Shown: positions 48,401-59,596 of the stretch, piece after piece
Position numbering within the stretch: the first letter of the stretch is position 1
Layout: every line of letters begins with the position of its first letter
Source: Litoditis marina
Taxonomy: Eukaryota; Nematoda; Chromadorea; Rhabditida; Rhabditidae
Direction of reading: 5' to 3'
Assembly (NCBI GenBank): GCA_964036275.1
Contig: OZ038433.1
Location: 40,953,336-41,017,335 of the forward strand
Length of the DNA: 64,000 nt
Notes under the pieces: model-generated
Database searches by the model: none
What the model saw: the letters and a program-made list of their open reading frames with translations, nothing else
Told to the model about the DNA's origin: nothing
Position numbers and translations under genes: made by a program

Positions 48401-51400
48401 CTTTCCTGGGGATTACCGGAACCCGGGTGGTCGGTGAAATTATAATTAAAATTGTGATCTGCATCGACTAGTTCTCGTATTGAACTAGAAGCCGTTTTTT
48501 TGGTTTGCCCACTTTCTCCACAGAAAATGTTGCAGAGTGTGGAACATATTTAATTTCTTCTGTTATCGCTGTGCAGTTTTTAACAGCAGTTTATTTCAGG
48601 TGTTGAACATCAAAACCGGTTGCCTTGAGCCTCTGATTACGAATCTGACACGTGAGGAGGAGCAAGAGGTAAGTAGCTACAGTTAACAGTTAGATAGTTG
48701 CAGTTGTGACAAATGTACTCACTACTAAATGCTACAAAGAGTGTACTTACATCAGTAACCGATAACGGTGCGAATATGCTTCAAACACGGAAAAAACAGC
48801 CATACTTTTCCACATTTACTGGGACCAGAACACAATATTCCCCTTTCATCGAGTTTCATCTATGTGTTTTCAGTTCGCGAACATGGTTCGTCGTACCAGG
48901 GAGGTTGTGGAGCACGCGATCAGCAAGGGAGTTCGCATCATGGTCGACGCCGAGCAGACCTACTTCCAGCCGGCCATCTCACGACTCACCATTGAGATGA
49001 TGAGACGGTCAGCACTTTTGAGAGTAAAGTTGTCTAAATGGCCAGAAAATCGAGCAAACTAGCTGGTTTTATGGGGAAAATTTAAGAATTCGGTAGTTTT
49101 TGAAGTCAGATCAAGTGTTAGAAAATTATTTGGCATTTCTGTTGTATGGATGAGCACCAGCGGCAAACTTTTCTGTTTCATTTGTATAGAAAATGACTTG
49201 TCAGCTGTAATTGTGCAGTATTAAGAAATTCGTCAAGTAGAGACTTGAGGCAAATCACTTTTCCTTTTAGATTTTAGTAGAAGCTTTTTGACTCGTTCTG
49301 TTTATGCGACATTTGAACAAACTCAGTGATATTTTCTTTGCAGATACAACCATGGTCGCGGCAACGTGTTCAACACGTACCAGGCCTACCTCAAGGGAGC
49401 CGTGCAGAGTATGGAATGTGACATGCAGTTGGCTAGAAGAGAGGGCTGGCATTTTGGGGTCAAACTGGTCAGAGGAGCCTATATGGAGCAGGTAAGAACT
49501 GAGCGGTGTCTTATTTAATTTAGCGGTGTCTTATTCACCGAACAACCAAGATGAACAGTTATATCTTTGCAATTGAAGACTTTTGGCACTTTCCCTTCTC
49601 TCACTCTCATTTCATACCTGGACCAGACATAACTTCGGTAATATTTGTAGCGAACGTTCTTTTTTTATTGGTTTCGCTTTACAGGAAAGAAAACGTGCCG
49701 CCATGATCGGATACGAAGATCCTATCAACGAAGATTTTGAGGTGAGCATTTCCCCGTTTCGCTTCTCTTGAGGTTAGAAGTCGTTGAGATGAATGAGATA
49801 TTGGGGAATATTTTGATTCCTAATCATCAGAATATCAAAACCTGGATAGTGAGATAGTAACTTAAGCCAAACTTTTTAATGAATATACGTTGTCCTCGTC
49901 ACCTCGTCTTTTGTAAAACAAAGTATGTTCAAATAGATTTTACAAGTTATTCAAGTTTTTGGATTTTAGTATGGTCAGAATGGAATTGATGTAAAAATGT
50001 GGTTCAATAGTGTGATATTTTGGTTGCAGGCCACTTCCCGAATGTACAATACGTGTCTGACCCGCGTCGCGGATGAACACGAAAGACGGGGGAAGGGAAA
50101 CGTATCGGTCACCATTGCCAGTCACAATGAGGACTCCATACGGTCAGTACTATGAAACTGGTATTTTTTTGGAAGATCAGTAGATTGGACGTTTTTAATC
50201 AAACATGCTAGCTCCTTCTCGAACGCTAGGTGGCCGAGTATTTCGTAGAGTATTTTTCCTTTCAGAAAAGAACACGAGAAGCGTTTACCATTCATAACGG
50301 TCAATTTTGTCGTTGTATCCAACATACAATGAACCTAGTTATTTATACATCAGCGATGCAGCATGTGTGAATTAAGGTGTGAAATATGGAGTCTGCACAA
50401 TCTGGAAAAAATTGAATTACGATTGTATGTTCTCATCTGCTGACTAGCACGCGCTTCCGTCACGTGTTCAATCGCGATTGAATCTTTCTATCTATGAAGT
50501 TTCTAATAACAAAGTTAATGTTTACTTTCTTTCAGGTTTGCGGTTAAATTGATGAAAGAGCGCTGCATTGCTCCGAGTGAACGAATTCTGTGCTTTGCTC
50601 AATTGTACGGAATGTGCGACCAGGTGTGTTTTCGTTTCGTTTTTCATTCATTTGAAGTTGGAGTTTGTTGGTATATTGCCTAGTAAAATGGTCCAACCAA
50701 GTAGTTATAACATTGAAGAACGGGCTCCTGACTAAATAAAGAAACATTGACTATTTTTGATGCGAAGTTATGAAGTTTAATGTATCCGGGTTATTGTTTG
50801 TGGCATAGTTAAACCTTACTGGTGTCTGAATATTGTTCTTTTCAATAGTATTTTTCATGTTTCTACTGCAGTTATTTGTATAGCTTGTACGTACTGGCGT
50901 TTTGACCGTTGTTGGAAAGAGAAAAGTAGTTTTTGAGCTTACAACCAGTTTGCACGTCAAGTGTTGTTGTTAATGGCGAATATTTTTCAGATCTCATTCT
51001 CCCTTGGCCAAGCCGGTTATTCTGTGTACAAATATCTTCCCTACGGGCCGGTCGAAGAAGTATTACCGTATCTCAGCAGACGTGCACTGGAAAATGGAAG
51101 TTTGCTCAAGAAAGCACACAAAGAGAGAGTGGGTGTTACATTAATTTCAACATTAAAAAGCCTTAGTCAACAATTACTTTGTGCTCAGTACAAACTTGGT
51201 TACATTTCAGTAACTGCTTCTTACAACGTAGCGAGAATACAAATTGATTTTTTCTCACTATGTCTGCATCTATCGCCTTTCATGGCTAAGGATTTGTATA
51301 TTGCTGTATTACTTGTGAGTGTATCATCCTTTTTTCATCATAATTGGGTTGGTAATTTGCTTTTATACCATATAAGTTGTTATTTTATTGAATTATTCGT

Positions 51401-51480
51401 TTCAGGATCTTCTTGGATCTGAATTGTGGCGTCGTCTCTCGTCTGGCCAATTTACCTACAAGGTGCCGACTGCAAAATAG
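42495..51480 (+). CDS. prdh-1: Proline dehydrogenase, mitochondrial (619 aa)
   Basis: Seventeen phase-consistent exons: 42495-42573, 43058-43188, 44783-44887, 45105-45185, 45394-45531, 46241-46350, 47168-47322, 47590-47690, 47979-48116, 48600-48668, 48874-49007, 49344-49491, 49685-49741, 50030-50142, 50536-50623, 50991-51128 and 51406-51480. It oxidises L-proline to pyrroline-5-carboxylate with FAD in the mitochondrial matrix or inner membrane. The N-terminus ([20 protein letters not shown], Ser/Thr-rich after) is an amphipathic targeting peptide. The PRODH barrel shows [79 protein letters not shown] and the substrate-binding YLSRRALEN (R579, R580). An EF-hand-like loop, [12 protein letters not shown] (319-330), sits between barrel halves, as in animal enzymes, but position 12 is Gly. 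Length equals the family norm. Confidence 0.97.
43256..43368. repeat. Palindromic MITE, family B (copy 3)
   Basis: TTAAAGTGGGACGATAATGT and ATTGGTCCACATAATCGTCC form the inverted ends. The centre has AAAAATTTATTGCAGTTTAG and ACTAAAGCGTTGGGA, as in copy 2. It is located in proline dehydrogenase intron 2. Confidence 0.75.
45816..45838 (+). repeat. (G)23 homopolymer in proline dehydrogenase intron 5
   Basis: Twenty-three consecutive G on the sense strand between exons 5 and 6, preceded by GAGGAATGA. A shorter (G)9 run occurs near 44018-44026 in intron 2. Such tracts can form G-quadruplexes. Confidence 0.95.
48186..48352. repeat. Inverted-repeat element in proline dehydrogenase intron 9
   Basis: Ends AGGCCGCTTTCATACTTTTT and AAAAAGTATGAATGCGGCTT are near-perfect inverses. 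The interior repeats TTAACGCCGACGTT, GTTAACGCCGGCGTG and TTAACGCCGGCGTT. It is about 167 bases, non-coding, and MITE-like. Confidence 0.8.
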
Positions 51481-53159
51481 GCTCATAATTTCACGTGGTT
51501 CTCGCTTTCTCTCGCTGCCTGCGCCCTCCACTTTCATTATGATCTTTTTTATCCTTCTCTGTAACACGACAGTTTTCGTGAGGTGTTTGTGAATCTTATT
51601 GTCTCATAGATGATGACGTCATCAGTCCCCCTTCCTTATAGGAACCTAGCTCCACCCATCCCACAATTAGGCGCCGCCCCCTTTTCCCTCACAGGTTTTC
51701 CCTCTCGGTTCGCACCAATATCGGTCTGTTTCTCTCATGTTTGTACTACCAGTCTTCTCTGCATGTGTCACACCATATTTTAGATGTTTGCCCGGTTTGA
51801 TTTCCTTATTTTTTTTGCCTTCTTTTTCTTGTTTTGTAATAGCGGGTCCCGTGTTGGTTTGTATGGAAGAACGAGTATTGGTTCTGTCTAGCAAAACGAT
51901 GTTCTTCGCTAATAATTGTTTGGTCGTGTAAATGAGTATAGATGATAGATATGAGTATAGCTATTTTATGTTCTCTTCTCGCTTTGCGTTAGCTGATATG
52001 CCGTACGCAACCAGTATCGACTGTTTCCGAGGACTTAATGTGTTTACCATCGGTCGAAACATCGATAATTGTTTATCCTTCAAATTGAATGACAAATTGT
52101 TGTTGTTGTGGGTGATCGTTTACTGATTTTAGATGAAGATTTGAATTTGATTCGATGTATAAATATGAATGTCAACGTGTATAACATAGTAGCAGAAACA
52201 GATACAGGGTACAGACTACACAAAAAGATACAGACTACAAATCAAGTCTTGTGCTTATGGGACAAATTCGAAAGGAAAGCTGTGGAACGGTAGGGACTTT
52301 CCCGTGATTCTGCTGTGCCTTAAATCCTTATGACCCGATGACCGAACCCGTGACCCACGAGGGGAGGAAGGGGGGATTTTTACCCTGCCCCGGCAGGTGC
52401 CCACCGTGTTTGTGGGGGTACCCGTATGAGGAAATATATTCGAGCTCGCTATACAGGCGCAAGTATGCATACGCAACAATCTACATCGATTGAGGGAAGT
52501 TCTCATAGATCATTCTTTTATGAAAACATGAAAGTAGTTTTGATTAAAGGGAAACTTAAGGGAACAAGTCCTCTCTACATTGTGTGAGTGGCAACAACTA
52601 CTTTCATCACTATCAAAAAGTGATCATTTTCCAATTTTGTAACAAGAAAATGAAAGTCGTCTAAAAATGAGAACGAAAAAAAATTTAATGCGGAAAAATA
52701 TTTTTTTACAGTAAAAAATCGGGGTTCTCACCTTGTAAATTCACTGTATTTTCCGGGTTTTGAACGCATTTCGACCTCGATCAGTTCGGGACGAAAACGG
52801 GTTTTCGTTCCGGACTGAACAGGGACGAGGCAGGGTGAAAACCCTGACTTTTTTCACTGTGTATCTTAGGGTTGTTAGACTGGAACTCGAAAGCTCGTTT
52901 CTCGGTCAAACTCGAAATTTTTCCAAACTCGATGGCTCGCCAAACTTCAAATAAAAAGAAGTTTTTTTCTGAAAAAATTAAGATCGTAAAATTAAGATAC
53001 TTGCGGAGCGATAATTCACTAAATAACCTTGTGAACCGATCTGCAAACTAGTAACTGGAGAGCCAAACCGTCCTGTTTTCAGGGAAGGGGTCGAACCACG
53101 AGCCAAACCACGCGGACTGAACCTAGTCGTGACTAGCTCTCATTATATTCACTAAGAAA
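51481..53159. other. Intergenic DNA between proline dehydrogenase and the LTR element
   Basis: Proline dehydrogenase 3'UTR, then AT-rich DNA with no supported exon. It includes a palindromic element at 52709-52859 and a GC-rich stretch near 52330-52430. No canonical AATAAA lies within the first few hundred bases after the stop. Confidence 0.5.
52709..52859. repeat. Palindromic mariner-like MITE
   Basis: Outer ends CAGTAAAAAATCGGGGTTCT and AACCCTGACTTTTTTCACTG are imperfect inverses beginning CAGT, as in mariner/Tc elements, with a TA before the left end. The centre CAGTTCGGGACGAAAAC / GTTTTCGTTCCGGACTG is a second inversion. The whole 151 bases can fold on itself. Confidence 0.7.
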
Positions 53160-53506
53160 GCAAGTGCCGTAACTAGTTACGTCATATCACAGTGTACTTA
53201 ATTGCCAGTCTGCATATCTATTCACACTTCACTCCATTATAGATTGAACCTAGCATTCAACATACTTATAGTATTGTATTGTTCAACATCTTTTCGCTAA
53301 TCAATAGGATGCAATCTTCTCATCTAAGTGACTCATATATTACAGGCGCCGCCTACAATGAGGAGCCGAGAAGGACTTCTCCCCCCGCGAACCGAGCGAG
53401 ATGGCAGCTCGTCTTTATTTTCTGTTATTTGTTTGATCTGTCACATGAATCAATTCTATCTCTGTGTTTTGTCATTATTGCGAGCTCGTAGGAATACCTA
53501 CTCGCA
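53160..53506 (+). repeat. Left LTR
   Basis: Identical to 57520-57866 over 347 bases. The first five bases (GCAAG) precede the TG in both copies, so the exact left edge is ambiguous between 53160 and 53165. Confidence 0.9.
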
Positions 53507-54636
53507 CACTCATATTTGGTAGCAGCTCTGGTAACTTTCCATCGACCCCTCTCTCTTTTCTCCTCTAGTAACCCACCCTCCCACCCTTAGTTATGTTTCT
53601 CTCTCCTTTAGTGTGCTTGACTCTCTTCGTGAGAGCGTCCCTTTGAGGCGCACCCCATTCACCTTTTGCGTTTTCTCTCAACGCCGTCCACGCAATTGGT
53701 GAAGCGCCCGGAAAAAGTTGGCCTTACACTGGTTGCGTAGTGAGCTACGGTAAATGAGTACGTCCCTTTCAGCCCCGTTTTGTGTTGTTCCCTCCCGCTT
53801 GTTGTGTTTCAAGGTGGCATTGTCCCACAAGAGAATGATGATAGCTATCCGCTTTTACGATGCTCTCGTGGTTGTTCCTAAGTACTTTGGCGCCAATTTA
53901 GTACTTTGTGAATGATCTGTTTGCCCTAAAGCTTCTCGTCCCTGGTTATGGCGGTGGAGGTGGAACCCCTGGGTGGTTTTGCTGATCAGTTTGTGTTGTG
54001 TTAACGGTGGTTAAAGGTACGAAAGGTGACCAACCAAAGTGTTTTGCCAATTTTTCTCTCAGATTAGCTTTTGATGAACCTTCGCAGGTAGTTCTTTTGC
54101 CCCTTCGTGGCAGACCAATAAAACCCAAGCTGTAGGATAGTGCAGAAAAGTGTGCACTTCAGCGATTTTTGCTGTGGGGTTTGGCATTTTAGTGAGTGGC
54201 CTGCTCTTTGTCTATTTTCCCTCGTTCAAATTCTATTCAAGTAGAGAGCGCGCGCAACATTTCCTCCCATGATTACAGTATTATCGCGCCGTTTTTATCT
54301 AAACATTCGACTTTTCCCAGACATAGGACGAGTTGTAACAAAAACATTGGCGACATTTTTGCGGAGATGGATAGATTAACAGAAAAGCCCCGCCTACAAA
54401 CTGTTACCATCCCTCATTCCCCCCCCCCCCATACAAACCAAAGAGGAAGGCTACTCCTTCAGCTTTGGAAAGTTTGCAGTTTACTTCAGTTGTCAGCCGC
54501 TCATATTATCTGCTTTTATATTTAGCTGGTAATATCTCGCCTCCCAACGAGCCTTTAAGGTAGGTTCACTGTTGGTGCCTCGAGCACAAGTTAGTATTCG
54601 TATTTCTCCTGCCTTAGTCCAGGACTCACTTACCCC

Positions 54637-55269
54637 ATGGAGACACTAAGAAGATCCAATTCTGATCAGAACATTGCCCAGCAACAAAACACGCTTTCGC
54701 GCCTCTTTGTAACTATGCAAGACATTGCTCCCGCTAAAGGTAAACACGTGAAACAACTACGCGACGCAACCATCCCAAGCTTCCGAAATCAAAGCGCAGC
54801 GATTGAACATTATGGAAACGCGACTAGGGACGATGCGCATCAGTTGCGTAACGAGGTGCAAACCCAAATCAATGATGCACTAGCGAACATAGCACAGCGT
54901 GTCGATAACGCACCACAGGTTAACGTTTTTGGTCCCTTAGTGTCCCAACAATCCTCACCACTCTCTTCCTACACCGGCAAAACAGGAGCCGACTTCCGCA
55001 ATTGGCTCAGACGCTTTGAAGACGTCGTAGCTGTCGCTCAACCGCAAATTGCCGATGGAGACAAAATAAAAACTCTCCTTGCTTTTCTAGATCAAACCGC
55101 CCGGGATCGAGCCGAAGAACTGATGACGGCAAATACTACATACGACGAACTGGTCACTGGATTGAAGAACGCTTTCGACGACCCGCAGCGCAAGGAGATC
55201 GCCAGACAGCAGCTGAGACAGATCAGACAGAGACAAGGTGAGTGCTTGAGGGCTATAGTAATCGCGTAA
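54637..55269 (+). CDS. Retrotransposon Gag, N-terminal and capsid part
   Basis: Open frame of 210 codons from ATG. The first third is polar and Gln/Asn-rich. Residues about 110-205 match the retrotransposon Gag capsid pattern (FRNWLRRFEDVV, TLLAFLDQTARDRAEEL, YDELVTGLKNAF, QQLRQIRQRQG). The family continues with a charged SxEEY-type segment, but here the frame breaks near 55240 and the continuation is one base off (next entry). The leader from the left LTR to the ATG is about 1.1 kb and carries a (C)12 tract. Codon use is unlike the host genes, with frequent Asn/Gln CAA/AAC. Confidence 0.85.
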   Translation: METLRRSNSDQNIAQQQNTLSRLFVTMQDIAPAKGKHVKQLRDATIPSFRNQSAAIEHYGNATRDDAHQLRNEVQTQINDALANIAQRVDNAPQVNVFGPLVSQQSSPLSSYTGKTGADFRNWLRRFEDVVAVAQPQIADGDKIKTLLAFLDQTARDRAEELMTANTTYDELVTGLKNAFDDPQRKEIARQQLRQIRQRQGECLRAIVIA

Positions 55270-56144
55270 AAGCTTTAGCAAGACTTGCAACTACGGGTCA
55301 AACCCGTGCAATCACAGAAGAAAAATGTCAAGAAGCTTTTGTTGAGGGTCTTAACTTTGATATACGTTTTCACGTTAAGGCTGCTTCTCCTAACTCGTTC
55401 CAGGAAGCGGTTAACCGCGCCTTGCATTTTGAAAACTTGTTAGGTGAGGTCACTCGCGCTGGGACAATTACTCCAGGCAATTCAGAAGTTTCGCAAGCTC
55501 TAGTTAACCTCTTCCAAAACATGAGCCACAGGGACTCCACTCCTAACCAGGTACAAAGTCAACCCAATAGACGCGATAACAGTTATCAAAATCCCTCTAA
55601 TAATAGACAACAAAATGCACCACCCGCCTTCGACGGGCCTCCAAACACACAACACGGCGGTAGAAACTTTGGTAACAACCGCAGGAAGGGTAGATACCAA
55701 GGCGGAAACGGGGAAAGAACCCCCCTTGGCAACATCAGGTGCTATAGATGTGGCCATGTAGGACATTATCAATGGCACTGTCCATTCGACAATATCCCGA
55801 CCAATCTGGCACCACCTAACCAACAGAACCAACAGGTTACTAACCAAAGGCAATATAATCCTTTTCAGCAACACCAGCAGCCATCAACAACTATGGTAGT
55901 GGAACCAACCAGCCCGGCAAGGACCGAAGAAGTGAAGCAGCTTCTGGCACACAACCTGGCCGTAGAGGAGGAACTAGCAGCATACTCGCGTCGAGTGAAG
56001 GCCCTCCTTGAACGTAACCAGCAACTCGCCGACGACGCAAACCAGGGAGGGAGCTCTCAGGTTAGTATCAAAACTTTTATGCCTCTTCTATTAATAGTTA
56101 CGCTTTCATTCCTCCCCGGAAGCCGCTTCTTTGACTCAAGTTGA
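55242..56144 (+). CDS. Retrotransposon Gag, C-terminal part with zinc knuckle (out of frame)
   Basis: The frame opens around 55242 without an ATG and overlaps the preceding Gag frame, continuing its homology (EGYSNRVKALARLAT, FVEGLNFDIRFHVKA). It contains a Gln/Asn/Arg-rich basic linker, a CCHC knuckle CYRCGHVGHYQWHC (codons from about 55740), and a coiled-coil-like EEVKQLLAHNLAVEEELAAY segment before a hydrophobic tail and stop at 56144. The shift could be a mutation, a programmed frameshift or a splice point, since a perfect donor sequence, AAG|GTGAGT, lies exactly at the break (55235-55243). Confidence 0.8.
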   Translation: MLEGYSNRVKALARLATTGQTRAITEEKCQEAFVEGLNFDIRFHVKAASPNSFQEAVNRALHFENLLGEVTRAGTITPGNSEVSQALVNLFQNMSHRDSTPNQVQSQPNRRDNSYQNPSNNRQQNAPPAFDGPPNTQHGGRNFGNNRRKGRYQGGNGERTPLGNIRCYRCGHVGHYQWHCPFDNIPTNLAPPNQQNQQVTNQRQYNPFQQHQQPSTTMVVEPTSPARTEEVKQLLAHNLAVEEELAAYSRRVKALLERNQQLADDANQGGSSQVSIKTFMPLLLIVTLSFLPGSRFFDSS

Positions 56145-56664
56145 TTCGCGCTTCCCTTCATCCTTGCCTAGTTCATTGTTGTACATGTTTTTGATTCTCA
56201 TTGTTCAGGTATTTTCTCGAATCGTTCTCATTCTACACACTCTTCTGACACATATGTCTGTAGTTTTGGCACGCAACATTCCTTTCCTATTGTCCCTTCG
56301 AGGCAACTCTCCTACCAGATGTCTTTTGTTGATTTTGTGCTGCATCACGCTTTCTCAAGCGCAGAACCCTCTAATCTGTCATAAACGCGCAACTACAACC
56401 TTCTGGAATATTCCAACAAACTATAATTGCTCTCATTTTGATATTCCGGCTACGGCAAAAGCCAAGTCTCTCTCCTTGAACATTTGGCGACCTAATACTG
56501 TGCAATACGAAACTAAAGCCCATGTGTGTCGTATAATTACGCAAACTACACGTTTTTCTGTATCTTTCTTTGGCTCACGCGAATTTTCTACTCAAACCCT
56601 TCACCATACCGTAACCGCTGAGGAGTGTCAATTAATGACAACCCACAACAAATGTAGTTTATAG
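56131..56664 (+). CDS. Env-like glycoprotein fragment of the retroelement
   Basis: A 177-codon frame overlaps the Gag stop by 14 bases. It has two hydrophobic stretches, the second (LLLILCCITLSQAQ, about residues 65-79) looking like a signal peptide. After that come regularly placed cysteines, a sequon (NCS) and the motifs FWNIPTNYNC, SLNIWRPN, VCRII, SFFGSRE and TAEECQLM, which resemble env-like proteins carried by nematode LTR elements. It stops after NKCSL, so only an N-terminal part is present, and a fusion or membrane-anchor region is not recognisable downstream. I class it as a degraded env remnant. Confidence 0.6.
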   Translation: MTQVDSRFPSSLPSSLLYMFLILIVQVFSRIVLILHTLLTHMSVVLARNIPFLLSLRGNSPTRCLLLILCCITLSQAQNPLICHKRATTTFWNIPTNYNCSHFDIPATAKAKSLSLNIWRPNTVQYETKAHVCRIITQTTRFSVSFFGSREFSTQTLHHTVTAEECQLMTTHNKCSL

Positions 56665-57519
56665 TTTTGTTTGGCGAATTCGCATATTGACGCGGTCTCG
56701 CGCACTTTTAACCCTCATGTTATTGACCTCATTGTCAAGCCTCTGTATTTTGTCTTGAATTGTGAAATTATGAACAATATGAACTCATGAGATTTTCAAG
56801 CAGTTACAACAAAAATCAAAAACTGTTTTCATTTTTGTTAGCGCATGGTTCGCACTCTTCTCGACCCTTTGTGTCGACTCCACTGCCACCTCAATAATTT
56901 AGTTGAATCCAAGTCACAAATTACAACTTTAACTTTGATCTTCTCAATGCAGCACAAACTTACATTGAACGTTTGTTTGTCTTCTCTTTCTGTAAACCCA
57001 TGTAAGACAAAGTTTAGTAGAATGTCTAGTAGTTTGAACTTATGCATTCACGTTACGACTATGCTAAATCATATCTTCTTCTGACTATGAGGACGCCAAG
57101 CTGGGGCCGGTTTGCAGAAAATAATAGTTAGTGGACCGAAATAGATATTTTCTGAATCATCTGTATCATACCGTAACGACGCCTTCTAATTCTTTTGTCA
57201 ACACCAACGCTGAGAATTTAGTAGTAAATCAATAGAAATTTCGCCGAGAATTCATTCTCCTATGTAAATAATATATTCCTACTCAATTTACTGTTTCTAT
57301 CATCCCTTTCCATCTGAATCTGCAAATGATATGATATGTGGTACAATCAACAAAAGAATATTAATCGAGTAAGTTCATTATTTTCAAGTGATCTCAGTAG
57401 CCGAAAATTTTCGTAAAACAATCATAAAGATGATGCCAGATCATGCTAAACACACGCTGGTCAATTTTTTTCTCTGTCAATTTACGTCCAGGGTCGGACT
57501 GCCCCTGAAGGTGGGAGGC

Positions 57520-57866
57520 GCAAGTGCCGTAACTAGTTACGTCATATCACAGTGTACTTAATTGCCAGTCTGCATATCTATTCACACTTCACTCCATTAT
57601 AGATTGAACCTAGCATTCAACATACTTATAGTATTGTATTGTTCAACATCTTTTCGCTAATCAATAGGATGCAATCTTCTCATCTAAGTGACTCATATAT
57701 TACAGGCGCCGCCTACAATGAGGAGCCGAGAAGGACTTCTCCCCCCGCGAACCGAGCGAGATGGCAGCTCGTCTTTATTTTCTGTTATTTGTTTGATCTG
57801 TCACATGAATCAATTCTATCTCTGTGTTTTGTCATTATTGCGAGCTCGTAGGAATACCTACTCGCA
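57520..57866 (+). repeat. Right LTR
   Basis: Identical to the left LTR. It is preceded by the purine tract and followed by ATTATATGATAAAAC host DNA. Confidence 0.9.
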
Positions 57867-59596
57867 ATTATATGATAAAACAAAATTTTGTTTCGCCAAA
57901 ATAAATTTAGTTCGCTCTAGCAAACACGGTTACCTATGGCGTTTCTGGCATTAATCCAGACGCCGATGGATCGCCCTCGTCAGTAGATGATCCACCACTA
58001 AATCCTACAAATTGTATTTTTCAGAAAAATACAAGCCAAATACTAAGTTCGTGGTCACTGAAACGAGTAAGCAGCTGAAATACCAAATGACTACTACAAT
58101 CTGCTAGATTACAGGCTACTTTATCTTTCAAAATGTGACAAAATCTTTGTTGTAGTTTGACCTTGATTCACGTCATAAATTATGAATTTCGACTGGAAAA
58201 CAACGGGATAAAACTGCAAACACGGTGGAGTAGGGCACCATTGCACCGTATAGATTTGCTGTAAAAATAGTCATTTTTATGTTTGGTTTATGCTTATGAT
58301 AACTCAACTTGTCTTTGGCTCATAGGTATATATAACTAGAGGTCAAACTATATTATAGCTTCATCCATCATCCCACAGTACGTGTACAAATTATTCAAAT
58401 AACATTTTTGGTTGAACGAAGCCTATGTTAGAAGCTAATAACGATTGTGATGGTAACTGTAGTAATAAGTATAAGGGCAGCGCACTGTAAGTTTTCCGAA
58501 CTCTTAAAGGTTCTTTATAACATCAAGAATGGTCAGTAACTTTCATTATAATACTGTAATGTGTTACAATTGCGTGGATACATAAAACTATAACCACTAC
58601 ATCCGCATAGTAGTGTGACATATTTCTTCTCGTTCATCGTGAAGACACAGTAAAATTTTGAGCATGCAGTATATAGGCTTAGTACAGCATACATATAGTA
58701 CAGTGTGCTCAGCGGCAAACTCTCATCCTGTGGTGAGCATCTGAGCATCAGCTTCACTGCGTTTTAGGCGTAATCTATAAGTTTTGTTGTGTTCCACTTA
58801 CTTCGGATACAACTCGAAATTTATCTTCCCTCATATTTTTTTCTTGCAAACCCTCCACTCTAGAATGTACCGATTAAAAGCCTTTAGCATCATGGAAAAC
58901 TGGCTTCGCGCGCTTTTCCCATTATCATAATTCTCATTTTGACTTAATAGACTTCAATTATGCACTCATCGATCATCATAGTTGATGGGCCCCAGTTGCA
59001 CTTCATTACTTTGACTATTTCAATTCATTCCTAACTCATAACTCTATATCAGGTATACTGTATTCGGTATTCCAGATACTGTATTCAACGCACTTTCAAC
59101 CTTTTCTAGTACGATGTTGGAACTTCAAACTAGGTTTCCATTTAGACAAACTTTCAGAAAGTTTTTCGACGTTTGTGTTCACTTCTCACTCTCACGAAAT
59201 GTGTTTTTGTGGGGAGAAAAAATATACAATGAAGAATCTAACGCAACCCACGACATGAACAAGTCCCTCGCCCAAATTCACTGTATTCGAAATGACTGAG
59301 TCAGACAGTGTAAACCGGAGTGATCGCGGTGGGACTGATTGATGTCAGTCCTTTAATGTCGCCTTTCCCCCATAAAATGACTACCAAATGCGCTCCCATG
59401 CTAATTGCACAAACCCGTCGACAAATGATAGGAACGGGAGGAAGTGGAATTGTCTGTGCTGCGAGTCTAGTGCAAAATGACGTAGAACGTGTGCAAATAA
59501 TAACTGATATTAACGTTCGCAGTTCTAAGTGGATGAGTGACCAAAGTATGATTCGATACACGCATTAGTTTACTATATTTAACAGTAAGACAGTAG

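Larger units (their letters stand above)
53160..57866 (+). mobile_element. LTR retrotransposon, gag + env-like, pol missing
   Basis: Two 347-bp direct repeats (53160-53506 and 57520-57866) are identical by eye. The TG...CA form of the LTR would start at 53165 and end in CTCGCA. A candidate primer-binding site (TGGTAGCAGCTCTGG, 53517-53531) follows the left LTR. A purine-rich tract (GAAGGTGGGAGG, 57507-57518) precedes the right one. Inside are gag frames (54637-56144) and an env-like frame (56131-56664) that abut. There is no protease, reverse transcriptase, RNase H or integrase between them, and the element is only 4.7 kb. The gag (central capsid-type region then one CCHC knuckle) looks Ty3/gypsy-like. 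I saw no matching target-site duplication: the flanks are AGAAA on the left and ATTAT on the right. Confidence 0.88.

Noticed and set aside
53279..53522. Open frames inside both LTRs (repeated at 57639-57954)
   Set aside because: They lie wholly in the LTR sequence and are duplicated only because the LTRs are identical. There is no similarity to any known retroelement protein.
54196..54525. 109-codon frame in the retroelement leader
   Set aside because: It crosses a (C)12 tract, has no recognisable domain and lies in the long untranslated leader before gag.
57936..58066. Apparent small gene with a 42-base intron just right of the retroelement
   Set aside because: The ATG frame runs into a stop a few codons into the second block when bases are counted exactly. 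The other phases have no start. The good acceptor and donor are probably chance.
59301..59568. Frames open on both strands over ~260 bases with few stops
   Set aside because: There are no splice sites linking them to other exons, I recognise no domain on either strand, and opposite-strand codon alignment explains the joint openness.
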